A stretch of 64,000 nucleotides of DNA from Chloromonas sp. AAM2 (GCA_004335635.1 QAXH01001097.1:1-64000), one strand, 5' to 3'; counted from the stretch's first letter, positions 34,001 to 45,455 are shown. Made by a program: numbers and translations. The notes: generated by a model from the sequence alone, not told the origin.

Positions 34001-37000
34001 TTGCTCCGTATGCGGGGTGGTCGGTGATGCGCCGCAGGTCCGCCGGCAGGGTAGCGGCGCGGTCAGCAAACAACCGCAGCGCTCGTCGCCGCACTTGATC
34101 GGCCGGCTGAGCAGCCAAACGCAGCAAAGCCTGCAAGGCCAAGGCGGACACAACTATAGCCCAAGCCGGAAAACCAGAAAGGTGACAACCATGCCTGAAT
34201 GCCAGAGGACAAGCACAGAATGTGGCAATATGACGACCAGACAACATGCAGACTTTGTGCCCGCAAGCAGGTTACCATCCCAAGCCACATTGAGTTGCAT
34301 GCCATGTACGCGGTTGGGCATGGATGAGTGACGTGTAATGTGTGTGTGCGAGTGTTGTAGCAAGGCCTCATAGAAATCCGCTAATTTGGTCATCATGACA
34401 CCTGCCTTGAAAGGCAGGCTAAGCGTGTGTAACAATGGAGAACATCATCGGCCGCACATGTATGGGTGCGATTTGCATGAGATGCACCAAGGCCGCCACA
34501 ATGCACGAAAATGGGGTGTGCCTTGTCAAGCCTTAGTCGTGCTCGTCTGGTTCTGGCTAGCAAAGGCCATTGCCTAAAGCCAGTGTACGGTTCTACGCCA
34601 CGTCCTGCGCTGCACCTGCCAGACTGGTTGAAGCAGCAGCCTTGGCGCAATAACCCCAATTGAGCCGCCAACCCCTCACCCGCTTGGATTCTCTTTCATT
34701 CCTGTTCGACTATCTCCTCGCTCACCATGAGGTAGCTGTGTGGCGGCATGACCACCTGCAGCGCCGCAAACAGCGCGTACACGCCCTTGATGGAAGACCT
34801 TACAGCACGCTCCTCCTTCTTACTTAACGAGACAGGAGCCACAGGACCAACGGGACCAGATGCAGCCGCAGGGGCAGTGGCGGAGGCAGAGACGCTGCTG
34901 CGCTTGGCCTTGGTCCCTGTGGGCTGCTCCACTGCTGCAATAGCGGTGCCTGCTGTGATTGATACCAGTCGCTGCACACAGTCCAGGGCGGCGGTCATGA
35001 GCGCCTCGCATGCGGGCTGAAGGGCTTCGTCCTGCTGGTGGTCCAAGGCTGCGCCCACCACCGCTTTGTACTGCAACAACACGGGGAGCACAGTGGTGCA
35101 ACATAAGACAAGCATGTGGACCACACCGACAGCATAGCCCTGGCCAGGGCCTGGCGGTTAGGATGGACACATGTACGTGGAGATCAGGTATTGGGTGAGT
35201 ATGTATGTGAAGTGAAGACATGCGTGCACGGACAAGGATACCATGGTGGAAAGGCCTCATAGAAATCCGCTAATTTGGTCATCATGACACCTGCCTTGAG
35301 GCAGGTTAAGCGTGTGTAACAATGGAGAACATCATCGGCCAAACATGCACTGTATGCTGTGCAGCATGCGCAAACGCATAAACTGTCCACTCCAGTGCGA
35401 GGGAGGCTGTGCACATGCATAGTGACATGGCTTGTTATGGGGATGCACAAGTGGTGAGCACGGTCATCCGGCCTCAGAAATCGCTTATCTTGAGTCCTCA
35501 TTACGCCTGCCGTGAGGCAGACTAAGAGTGTTCAAAGTAAACATCATTGGCCGACATCTTGCTGTTGTGGTAGGAAGCACACGCAATGGTCCTTCCCACT
35601 GTATGGGTGCCCTTGCGACAGGCATTGATCATGCTAAACGTGTCACATTCATGCCCATAATGCTGCATGGCATGTTCGTGCCAACATATTGCACGTGCAC
35701 CATGCCCACGTGCTGTTCATGCCCACATGCTTCACGCGCTGCTCACACCCACACGCTGCACGTGCCAACGGAATGCATGTTCCCCATGCCCACCTGCAGT
35801 TGCCCGGCCACAAAGGTAACCGCCAGACGTGCAAGTGGCGAGTGCGCCTGCCCCTGTTTGGCATGCACCACTGAGTGCAGCAGGGCTGCAAATGCATGCA
35901 CACGTGGCTGCAAGGGAACCTGCAAGGTAAAGGGGGCAAGAGAGCATGCCAAATTAATCATCCATCTAAAAGCCAGTAAACAGATGCAACGTCGTGCTAC
36001 ACTACTTGTGACCTGATGTGAAAGCCATGCTACATCACAGACTTGACTGACTTGACCTCGACTTGAGACTGCAGCGACTTGCAAGGGCGTTTGCCGTGAC
36101 ATGTCTTGAGAACCCGCCTGGTGTGTGCCATGCCAGTGTGTTGATAGACCGGCCTGACCAGCTAGATGCAGACTTGCCAGCAATGCCTGATCCTTTGATG
36201 CTCAGAACACTGGACGTCTTGCGTGCCTAGTCTGTGCGTGCATGACCTCAGGTTAGTAAAATTGTGTTGGTTATCATCACGGCTTGTCAGCCTGACGTGC
36301 AAACATCATTTCATCACCGGCCATGTGTGCATGCATCTGAACACAGCCAGCCATGTGCATTCCAACCCAACACGCTGACAGACTGCATGGCATACAAGCA
36401 ATCACTAGCCTTGCCATTCGGGTGATTACCACCTCGGCCTTTCATCACGGTTTATCATCGTTGCACAGCATGACAACCACCGTCCCATGGCACGGCATTT
36501 GCAGTTCCGACCTGCGACATCTGCAGTTCCGCCCTGCGATGCTAGCCCTGTGCCTTTTGCCCCATGTTCTGGTTAGTCAGAAGCTCACCTGATTGGCCAG
36601 CTGTGCAGCGAGCTCCAACACCCACTCCCCCTCCTCACTGCCCGCCCCCTCCTGTGCCTTCCCGCCCTGCGCCTGGCCTGCCGCAACCTTGCCCTCCTGC
36701 ACATGCACCACATGCTCCAGCAGGGCATGCAACCCAGCCGGCAACGCCGCCTCTTCCCCATGCGCTGCGTTCAGTAGGGTGCCTAGCAGCGGCAGGCGGC
36801 GGTGTGTGGGCAGCGAGGGCAGGGCAGAAACTACCGCCCGCCAGAGATCGGTGATGTCCCGGCCTGATGCTACCCATGTGGGCACCACTGCCGCCAGGGC
36901 TGTGGCAGCCACCTGCTGGGAGTGAGTGTCATCGGATGCACTTGCAGACGCATGGACCAATGCAAGGACCTGCGAAGAACGAGTGGTGCAGTGCTGGTCA

Positions 37001-40000
37001 GTGTTCTTTTGATGCCATTGCGATGTGTATATCAGGCAAATGATGAAGGTGGAGGATGGCAGGACTGAAATTGGCATTGCGGTGCTGATTATAGTTTTGG
37101 TGCACATGAGTGCATAAATCAGGCAACGCAAGTGTGTGGATGCAAGGAATGGGAAGTGAAAGGGGTGGGGAGAGACATGGGCCTCAGCACGGAAATGTGG
37201 TGTATTCAAGACCCTTTTTAGGGGGTTCATCAACTGTGAAAGCTAAGTGTGTCATTCATCGGCCGCCACAAAGCATTGCACATGAATACGTGTATTGCAC
37301 GTGATGCACAATTCCGTGGAAAACACGTGCTAGAGCGTTCAAACGAGTGCGGAGATGATGTTTGAAACATGAGCGCCAAGCGCATGAATGAAAAAATGAT
37401 GAAGTTTGCTATGGTTGGAGTGGGAGTGATGCTTCAACCCGTATGATGCATGACATGGGTATATGGTCGCCTCAGAACCCGAGTTTTGTCATCCATCAGC
37501 CGTTGAGCCCAGCCAACAGCCCTTCAGGATTGCCACATAGGTAGTGTGCAGGCAGCGCAGACTGGCAACCGGTGAAGGCCACCAGCCCGGCCGCACTACC
37601 TAAAGCATCATCGGCGCAACCAGACATGGCATAATCGCTCAGTGCGGTATGCATCAGAGGAGATCATGTGTTGTGCATTAGACCTACAGTTGTGCATCAA
37701 TAAGACCTACAATGTGCGGTGTATGTTGGCTGGCAGGTGTCACAACAAGCAGTGCTATCCCCGTTCGCCATGCAAAAGAAATGGCCAACATAGAAGTTGA
37801 GGCACAGAACTGCTCGTGATGTGCACAATGGGCATGATGAAAACGATGCATAATGCTTTGACCAGCTGCCAGTGTGCCGCACCTGTAGCACGTGTGTGAG
37901 GGCACGCTGGGGTGCCAGGCCGGCGAGGAGGGCCAACAGCGACAGCGCTGCGTTGCGTGCAGCCCCGTCTGGTGCCGCTTGGGCCACACGCACAACCAGC
38001 TCAAGATCAAACACATCCATAGCCCATGTGGCCTGCCCCTGCTGCGCCTGTTGCGTCTGTGCTACAGCGCTAGCACCCCGCCTGCGCCCCGGTGACTTCT
38101 TGTCTGTGCCCGCTGCCGGCTCGTCCACGGCCATTTGCTCGCCGGTGCTACTGGGTGCGCCAAGCCGCTGTGCCGCTGCTGCCAGCGACAAGAGTATCAG
38201 CTGTGCGGCGTACCCCGCCAAGGATGAAGATGCTGCTGCTGCCGCTGCCGAGCCTGCACCTCAACACAAGATCACAAAGGTCCGTCAGACTTCAAACAAG
38301 ACCAGGCACGGTACAAGCATGCCACTGATCGATGGTCGTTCAGTTGATTGAGCGACCCTGTACTTCCACTGCTGAGAACCTTGGACTGCATTTCGACACA
38401 CAAACCCTGCGAACTTCACGAAAGCAACTTAACAACTTGTGATCATGGGAACCTGAACTGCAATTTGACACTAAAAACGTGGCACACGCACCTAAGTCGC
38501 CTGGCGTCCACAGTGTTAAACTGCTTGTGCTCGCAAGCTGGCCGAATGCTAGCGTTGATCGCACCTGCTGAGGCACCCTGGCCGTTGTTGATATCATCGT
38601 CGTCCTCCTGGCCACCCTCCATAGCAGGGGCGCTGGTGAGGTCGTTGTCATCGAGCCGCACGCGCTCCGTGCCGTGTGGTTGCGACAAGGGCGCCATGGC
38701 GGGCTGGAGCGCAGCCAGCAGCTGCTGAGAAGCTTCCACCACCTGCTCCTCACCTGAGAGGGACACCAGTTGAGCAACAGATATAGGCTGAAGCGGAGGA
38801 AGGGTCGATAGGTGTGTTTGACCAGGCCAGATGTGTAGCTAAACAACTGCCAGGGGGTTGCATACCCATGCAAGCACACGAGTTGAATGGCTGCTGCGGC
38901 GGAGAGGAGAGGCCAACATGCATGACCATGCCACCACGTGAGTTGCGCTGATTCATTAGTACACCACAAGATGAAGACCAGCGGTCAACCCACCGGTGAC
39001 AGGCTTCCATTGCAGCAGCTCCAGCAGCAGCACAGCCTGCTCCAAGAGACTGGGCGGGGCCAACTCAACAACCAGGCCACCACTCGGTGCCTGTGCTTTA
39101 GGCTGCTCAGCAGCAGCGCCCTTCTTCTTCTTACGAGATGGTGTGGCTACCTCCTGCGCCCCAGAGGTAGGTGTTGGATGGAGCTGGAGCTGCTGCTGCT
39201 GCTTCTGGGCTGCATGTAGGACAGGTGTGATGTGAGCGGCAGCAATAGGCATGGCCTCCAATGCAGCCCGTGCGGCGTCACGGCATGCGGGGTTGGCATC
39301 GCCTGATGCACACACCGCCAACGACTGCACTACCGCAGCAGCTAGCTGCGCCCCTTCGCCGCCTTGCTGCTGAAGGCATGCAGGCAGCTGGCCAGTTGCC
39401 ATGCTGCGAAGAGCGGCCAGGCGCACAGGTGCTGTGCTGGCAAACCAAGCTGGTTCTGCTGCCGATGGCGCGCCAGGGCTGATCGGTGCACATGCAATTG
39501 CGGTGAGGAACAGCTTCCCTGCTGCTGGCGAGGTTGCTGCTGCAGGCTGCGTTCCGGCCGTAAATGCAGCTTGCAGTGACCGAGCAGCTGCCCTCTGTTG
39601 CATTTCAGCTAAGGGTCGTGGTGCAGCAGACATGATAGCTGCCAATAGTTCCACGCATGCGGCTGCTACTTGTGGCGTCACAATGACTCCCTGATCGTCC
39701 TGTGCTGGCACCAGGCACTGCATCAGTACGTCAGCAGCGTGCAGGTCATGTGCATTGCCAGCGAGGCGAGGTAGCAGCTGGGCAAAGTACGAAACCACCT
39801 GAGCATTTCCTTCAGTGCTGCGCGCTTTAGCTGGCTGCTTGCCAGCCTTTACAGGCGTAGATTCTGTGCCAGTGGCGGAGGCAGTAGGAGCCTGTTTGGA
39901 ACCAAAAGCGCCCTGCAGCAATGTGATGGCTGCTGAAGAGTCGGATGCGATCCACTGTTCATGCGGCTGCAGGGTGCAGAGCGATTGGGAAAGGCCGGAA

Positions 40001-43000
40001 ACAGCAGGATGCGTGGCGGGAGGGACCGATGATAAGGCAGCTGCCACCGCCTGCAAAGCAGCTGCTGCTGCACGCCGTACTGGCTGTGAAGCCGAAGACG
40101 CTGCTGCGACCATATGCTGGACATGGCCCATTACTGCCACGGTCATTTCAGCACCGGTGCTTCCAGCTGATTGCTGCTGGCTAGTGGCACTGGGTTTGGC
40201 CTTAGCAGGTGTGACGACATGGGCTACGTGATGAGTGGAACTAGAAGCCAGGCTGGCAGCCAGCCGCAACGCAGCCACTGCCACCACCTCCGCTGCATGC
40301 CTGCTTGCACCTTCACCTTCAGGGTTGCAGTAAAGGTGTGCTAAGAAAGCTGCCCGTTGCTGTGGCTGGACACAAACCTTGCCAAGTAACAGCTCCAAGT
40401 GTGCATCATATGCACCATGTGGCTCCAAAATCGCCACCTGGCAGAAAACGTGCGTCAGATCCACAGGCGTGGCACCGCTAGGGTTTGTACCGCCAGCCGG
40501 CAGCGTTTCCAAGGCAGCTAGCAGACAATGATGCAGCACGGCCTGGTGCAACACCTGCCCCTGTGCTTGAAGTTGCGTGATGTGCTCAGCAAGCGGAAGG
40601 CCTGCACCATCCAGGCTAGCTGAAGCTAGCTCCTTCCAGGCTGCACGGCTGCTTGCTGATCCATCACCAGTTGCCAGTTCCGTCAGTGCGATCTGCAACT
40701 GCAGCTGTGAAAGTACCTCCGCAGCGGCAACAGCTTCTGGGTTCTTACGGCCAGCTTTGATCGCTCGAGCTAGTGCAGCATTCACTGCCAACACTAGCAG
40801 GTGTCTAGCACGCAGCAGACCGTTGGTAAAGGGGCTTAGAGTGACTGCTGCGGCCAGCAGGCGTGTTACCTCAACAGTAAGCGTGGCAAGGTCTTCTGCG
40901 ATGGTCTGTGCTACTGCAGTAACCACTGATCGCTCTGCAGCAGCCGCAGCGGCAGCACGCCGTTCAGCTTGCGCGTGCCGCTGCTCCCTGCGTTCCGCAG
41001 CTGTCTGCCCATTGGCTTTGCCTGAAGTGTCTGCATCCTGCTTATCAGCTGTATCTACTTGTAGCTTCGCAGCTGCGGTAGTCAGCTGTGCCAGGTGTGC
41101 TAGCAAGGGGTGGTCTAGAGAGGAAAGGCAAGCGATGGCTGCAGTGAAGACATCCAGTGCATGGGGAGCAGGCAGCAAGCAATGCAACGCCAGCAGCAAT
41201 GCCACATCACGCAGTTCATCCCGAATGGCAGTGCTAGCTGTCATGCCATCGTCACCCTGCAATTCCGTTGTCAGAGCACCAAGCAGCTGTAGTGCGCCGA
41301 CCAGTGCAGCACGTGCATGCTTCTGTGCCTTGGCTGCAGCTTTGGATGCCTCCTTGGATACACTGCCACTGTCCAAGGGTGGTGCAAAGACAATGCCAGC
41401 AGCACGGAACGCGGCTGGTGCCAATGCAGTCAGCACTGCGGCAGTGGGAACCTTCCGCATGCAGGGCAGCGTCAGCGCGCATGCGACCACTTGCATGTCT
41501 TCGTCCCCAAGGGCAGTGAGAATGCAGGAGGTCATCTGAGCGGTGGCAGCGGGTGAGGAGGCGCCTGACTCAAGGAGCTCATTCATGTGCTCCAAAGCCT
41601 GTGAAACATTGCAAGAAGGAATAGCATATGATTGGCATTTTGCATCCGTACTTTGTGCGTGCCTTATTTCAAGCGCCATACATGCATCATAATCTATCAA
41701 ACAACTAAATGCCTGCTCCTGCTCCCACCTTGCTTTGCACTTGCAACTACCATCCTCTGGTTGTTCGTCGGCAGTAGTTTGTGCATGAGAGACAACCACA
41801 CCTGCCAAGCAACTGAATGCCTGGACTTGCAGCAACTACGCAAACAACTTGCATGCATGGCGAGCCTGTCAAGCGCGAATCGTCTCGTGTTGCAAGTACC
41901 GTGCCATGTCTTCTCGCCATCACGCCTCACTCACCATTTTCCTAACTCCTGCCGCCGGCGCTGCTGCTGCTGCAGCCAGTGTCATATCCTTATCTGCGCA
42001 TGGCACACGTGCTGTGTGGGCAAACACTGACTGCACAAGTGCAAACACTGCTGCCGCGCGCTGTGCCTGCGCCTGCTCGCCGTTCCCTGCTTCAACTTCT
42101 TCGCCATCCTTGTCGGTCTTTGCTGCCTTGGACTTGGATGATGTTTTGGCGCCAGACAACAGCCCGTTGACTGCCGCATCTGTCTGCGCGGGGTAGTGAG
42201 TGTCCAAGGCTCGCAGCAGTTGCCGGGTAGCTTCCAGCAGAGAGCTGGGTACCTCCTCAGTGCTGTTCTCGGGGCAAGCCTGCTCCAGCAGCTGCTTGGC
42301 CAGGCGCTCTGCTACCTGCAAGGACAAGACATACTCCATGAGTTGCATGAGTTTGCCTGCTGCACTCATGAAGTTAAGTTAGCAGTAGTCAGCATCCGAC
42401 ATTATTCACCAATGAGCAGCAGCCATTCAGTCAACAAGGGCACTGTCATCTGCAGATACTTTGCATGTTCAACTGCCATTCAGGCGCTTTCCCACCCACC
42501 TGTTCCATTGCGCCCGCCTGCACCAGCTGCAGCAGTTGTGGCGTCACCTCCTTGGCGTGCGCAGGCAGCCTGCGGGCCAGCGAGGAGCCCAGCAGCTGCA
42601 GCAGGGCTGCGGTGCGCACACCCACACGCTGCAGGGCTGACAACTCCTGGTCCAGCGAGGGAAGCTCAACGAGGGCCTGAACAACAAGTGTCAGATTGCG
42701 ACAAGAATGAGTGGTGCATCTGTGTACTGAGTGGCGCTGGGAACACTTCATGTTCTGTCATGCTGCAGGTTTGTGTGGCCAACAAGCAAGAAGACGTGAA
42801 GGCATCAAGTCTGCGACACCTTAAGTGGCGCTGTGCACTGGGGTTGCTACGAGGTACTGTCACACTCAGCCTCATGCAGGCAACCTGAAACGACACACAC
42901 TGTCACATCGTAGCCTCAAGATTACTGTGGGCAAACAGCAAGAATACAGAAAATCGTCCAGTTTGTCATACAGTCGGACCTGTGATGCAGCTCACCTTGA

Positions 43001-45455
43001 GCGCTTTGTCGGTGAAGCGTGTGAGTGCGGGCTGCCTGTCGCACACAAGCGCCAGCACTCGCAGCAGCAGGCCCTCCTGACCCTCGCTCACAGGGTGGTT
43101 GCGTAGCATGGAGTTCACAAGCGCTACATCATGCGTAGGTGGCATGAACGACGACTTCAACCATGGCAAACCGGATGCACATGGACGTAATTTGATTAAC
43201 CACGGGCAGCCAGTGTGGATGATCTCCATGATAGACGGAACCAAGCAGCCCCAAGGCGCAAACAGGCATGCTCACGATTGCCATGACACAATGGTTGACA
43301 CCAAGCATGTGTGCGTATGACAAATAAAACTGTGGAAGCAGGCAAGATGCATTTGTGCCTCAGGGAATACAAACTGTTAGCGCTCAAAGGGCCACAAGGG
43401 CTCCATAGCAATTGTAGGTATCATCCTCAGCACAGCACCACGCCTTTGCAGACGCCCTCATGCACTCGCGGAAGCAACGGGACCAACACTGTAGCCTGGC
43501 CTTACCCTTTGCCATATCCTTGCTGAGTGTTGTTCGAGTGGCTAGGCTGGCCACAATCATGAGCGTGGCTGAGCGGTAATCAGTGGATGCGCCTGCCTCC
43601 AGGCCGCAGCTGACCCAGGGCAACAGACGGGCCACGTCACCCTCATTGAGCACCTGCAACACATTGTCGAGGTGGTCCATGGAAACCAAGGTCACATGGG
43701 TGCTGCAACCTGGATGCTCAGGCACACGCAAGGCATGAAGGGGACAGCCAGGACAAAATCTACTGTTCTCCATAGCATGACGACCTGACTTGGGCAACGG
43801 CCGCCAATTTGTACAAATTGGTAGCTAGCAACTTCGTAATCGTCTAAAAATAATGAGATGTTCTTTGCTGCTTGCCTAGTTGACGTTGAGTCTACACCAC
43901 AGTCAAAAGCACACAGGCACTAACCTTGATCTCTGAGATCAGCTCGCACATTGCAGTTGCGTAGAAGGACAGGAATACACCGCCTGACCGGCTGCCTTCT
44001 GAGCCCAGCTTCCTGGCAGCCTCTCCCAGCCATGACAGCAGCAACGTGTCATTTATGCAGCGCGCCACAAACACATTGCGGGGAAGGGAGGCGCCTGATG
44101 ACTGGATGGGGGCCAGCCAGCCCCAGAGCCCACGGGAAGCGTCCAGAGGCAGTGTCTGCAGGCAATCACGGTCGGCAGAGGCCACCGACGGTTGTGTCGA
44201 GCCGAACGCAGTGCTTGCCGGCACTGCTGAGCAGGCGACTGTACTCAATGCTTAGCGGCACTGTGACTGTGCAACAGCTCAGCAACTCAAACCTGCTTGC
44301 CTTCATGCTGCAGTGTTGTTTGCGCACAATGAGAAGTAATCTGTAGCAATTACCTAAGCAAGATTCTAGTGAGGCACACCCTGTGCTCACCTTGACCAAC
44401 AGAACGAACTCGTTGGTGGCATGGTAGGGCAGGCCCGCCAGGAGCAACGAGGCGACATTGTGCTCATTGGCCCTGCATGACGCACGATGGGACACGCGAG
44501 TGAGCATGCATGCAAGACACCATGCATGCATGTAATGACCTGGCCATGCACGCCCGGCCGCCTCCAAAACGACGACAAAGGCAGTGACGTCAGTGTGCTG
44601 TAGCTGTGAGGCTGTGTGCACACTTGAACCTTCATATGAGATGCTCAAAATCTTAATCATTCTATGATATTGTAATGCAGTGCATGCCACGCACTTGAAC
44701 TTGCGTATGAGGTACTCAAGCGCCTTGAAAGCGCCTGACGCCAGAAAGTGCTGAGTGAGCAGTGAGCAGAATTCGTGGATAGCTGTGTCCAGCTGGGCTA
44801 GCACCTCAGGCTGCTGTTGATCCCGCACCAAGGAAGCAGCGGCACGGGAGAACAGGGCCTCACGTAGGGTGCCGTAAGCAGGGTTCAGCCGGCAAAGCTC
44901 AGCGAGGCCTGGGTGAAATGAAGGGAGTTGTTTGAGCAAGGGAACTAGCATGCAGTAGGTGGGTCAATGGCATTGCATGGAGAATGTGATGGACAGAAGT
45001 GTGCAGATGGGACTGTGGTAAACAACATGATGCATGCGGAACAGGGTAGGAAATGAGCCGCCAGCCACCCTGTCGCCGCCGGCTGTGCCGCCAAGTGCGC
45101 TGCCATCGTGAATCATGCCCTGCCTGATATGCGACAATCTACAGCTTGCTATGCTGCAAGCAACCAGGTCGTGTTGCTAAGATACAAAGCCACGAAGGCC
45201 AGCCATCGGTGATCGGGCATGCGGCGGCACAGCCGAACTGGGCTAGGCTGCCATGCAAATCGCCGTAGCTCTCGCATGCATGATGCATGCGCCCTCACCT
45301 TGGCACCCAATCTCGTAGATCGTCTCGCCATCCAAGTCTGCAGCCTTCTGTGCATCAAAGAGCAACGAGGGCTTGCCTCGCTGTTTCTTTCCTCCAGGCG
45401 CAAGCCGCTGCAGCTGTTGCGTCAGCTGCAGCTGCTGCGCAAGAACGGAAGCCAT
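31020..45455 (-). CDS. UTP10: UTP10/HEATR1, U3 snoRNP-associated HEAT-repeat protein
   Basis: Nucleolar t-UTP subunit of the small-subunit processome, needed for pre-rRNA transcription and early 18S processing. Exons in transcript order: 45299-45455, 44695-44908, 44391-44472, 43925-44155, 43506-43653, 42996-43123, 42500-42676, 41935-42315, 38994-41598, 38565-38753, 37883-38253, 36589-36969, 35794-35919, 34726-35070, 33954-34130, 31437-33077, 31020-31145. They join in phase to about 2492 aa (human HEATR1: 2144). The N-terminus (MASVLAQQLQLTQQLQRLAP, SLLFDAQKAADLDGETIYEIG) matches the family. The C-terminal half holds the BP28CT region (FVPYFRHLLDLAVKHL, LHRCFLYDS, WKPLNHQVLMATR, EEYLVLLPETLPFLSELLED). 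The middle is a long Ala/Leu-rich helical-repeat exon of 868 codons. The extra length is mostly Ala/Ser/Gly insertions. Introns 11-15 contain snoRNA-like elements on the same strand. Confidence 0.94.
33277..33364 (-). ncRNA. Box C/D snoRNA-like element A1 (UTP10 intron 15)
   Basis: On the minus strand it opens GGCC then GATGATGT (box C-like), has an exact internal C' box ATGATGA, and ends with ATGA (box D-like, consensus CTGA) then GGCC. Flanking TGTTG and CAACA extend the terminal stem. The segment before the 3' box, TTAGCGGATTTC, is complementary to 12 nt of plant 25S rRNA (GAAATCCGCTAA). A second segment, TGTTACACAC, pairs with GTGTGTAACA a few bases further along the same rRNA. A hairpin CCTGCC/GGCAGG sits in the middle. 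Confidence 0.7.
33546..33627 (-). ncRNA. Box C/D snoRNA-like element B1 (UTP10 intron 15)
   Basis: Family B copy: GGCC plus ATGATGT at the 5' end, C'-like ATGAGGA, canonical box D CTGA followed by GGCC. Its first guide segment differs from B2 and B3 (CTTTAGGACTCC instead of CTTTGAACACTC), so the 18S match is lost and its target is unknown. Confidence 0.6.
33706..33784 (-). ncRNA. Box C/D snoRNA-like element B2 (UTP10 intron 15)
   Basis: Family B copy with box C-like ATGATAT and box D-like ATGA, both weaker than in B3, so possibly decaying. It keeps CTTTGAACACTCT before the D'-like CTGC, complementary to 13 nt of 18S rRNA (AGAGTGTTCAAAG). Confidence 0.5.
34364..34453 (-). ncRNA. Box C/D snoRNA-like element A2 (UTP10 intron 14)
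   Basis: Family A copy with the same 25S guide segments as A1, internal ATGATGA and GGCC ends. The central hairpin is CCTGCCTTTCAAGGCAGG-like with an altered loop. The D' guide TTGTTACACAC is one nucleotide longer in complementarity than in A1. Confidence 0.68.
35253..35340 (-). ncRNA. Box C/D snoRNA-like element A3 (UTP10 intron 13)
   Basis: Family A copy, almost identical to A1; its distal flank (ACATGCACTGTATGCT) is also shared with A1, so the duplicated unit extends beyond the RNA itself. Confidence 0.7.
35470..35552 (-). ncRNA. Box C/D snoRNA-like element B3 (UTP10 intron 13)
   Basis: Best family B copy: GGCC, ATGATGT (C), CTGC (D'), ATGAGGA (C'), CTGA (D), GGCC. The D' guide CTTTGAACACTCT is complementary to 13 nt of conserved 18S rRNA; the D guide (AAGATAAGCGATTT) has no target I recognise. 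It sits 130 bp from A3 in the same intron. Confidence 0.7.
36241..36325 (-). ncRNA. Canonical box C/D snoRNA (UTP10 intron 12)
   Basis: Read on the minus strand: terminal stem CATGGCC pairs with GGTCATG (7 bp, one G-U). Box C GTGATGA is at 36311-36317, D' CTGA at 36287-36290, C' GTGATGA at 36274-36280 and D CTGA at 36248-36251. All four boxes match consensus. The D' guide TTTGCACGTCAG is complementary to 12 nt of plant 25S rRNA (CTGACGTGCAAA). By the box-plus-five rule the methylated residue would be the A of CTGACG. The D guide target was not recognised. Confidence 0.85.
37180..37264 (-). ncRNA. Box C/D snoRNA-like element (UTP10 intron 11)
   Basis: Minus strand: GGCC, degenerate box C GATGAATGA, internal TTGATGA (C'), hairpin CCCCCTAAAAAGGG, box D CTGA and GGCC. 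It has the same architecture and terminal GGCC as families A and B but different guides; targets unknown. Confidence 0.55.
37463..37620 (-). ncRNA. Possible long box C/D-like RNA (UTP10 intron 11)
   Basis: Minus strand starts GCGCCGATGATG and ends CTGAGGCGACC, again box C and box D beside complementary ends. A 9-bp internal stem (TAGGTAGTG with CACTACCTA) accounts for the unusual length of about 158 nt. Could instead be two fused elements or chance. Confidence 0.35.
42328..42437 (-). ncRNA. Structured intronic element in UTP10 intron 7 (original copy)
   Basis: Occupies most of the 184-bp intron 7. Plus-strand arms 42357-42369 and 42412-42422 form an 11-bp stem with a 2-nt bulge. A 110-nt copy with six differences lies at 49401-49510. 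Two of those differences (42365 C and 42416 G versus T and A) preserve a base pair. On the minus strand the loop contains CTGA boxes and an AATGATGT-like box (exact only in the copy), so it may be another C/D RNA. Confidence 0.5.

Noticed and set aside
36440..36490. GATGATA and GTGATGA motifs on the minus strand near the canonical snoRNA
   Set aside because: No CTGA follows within a plausible distance and no terminal stem forms.
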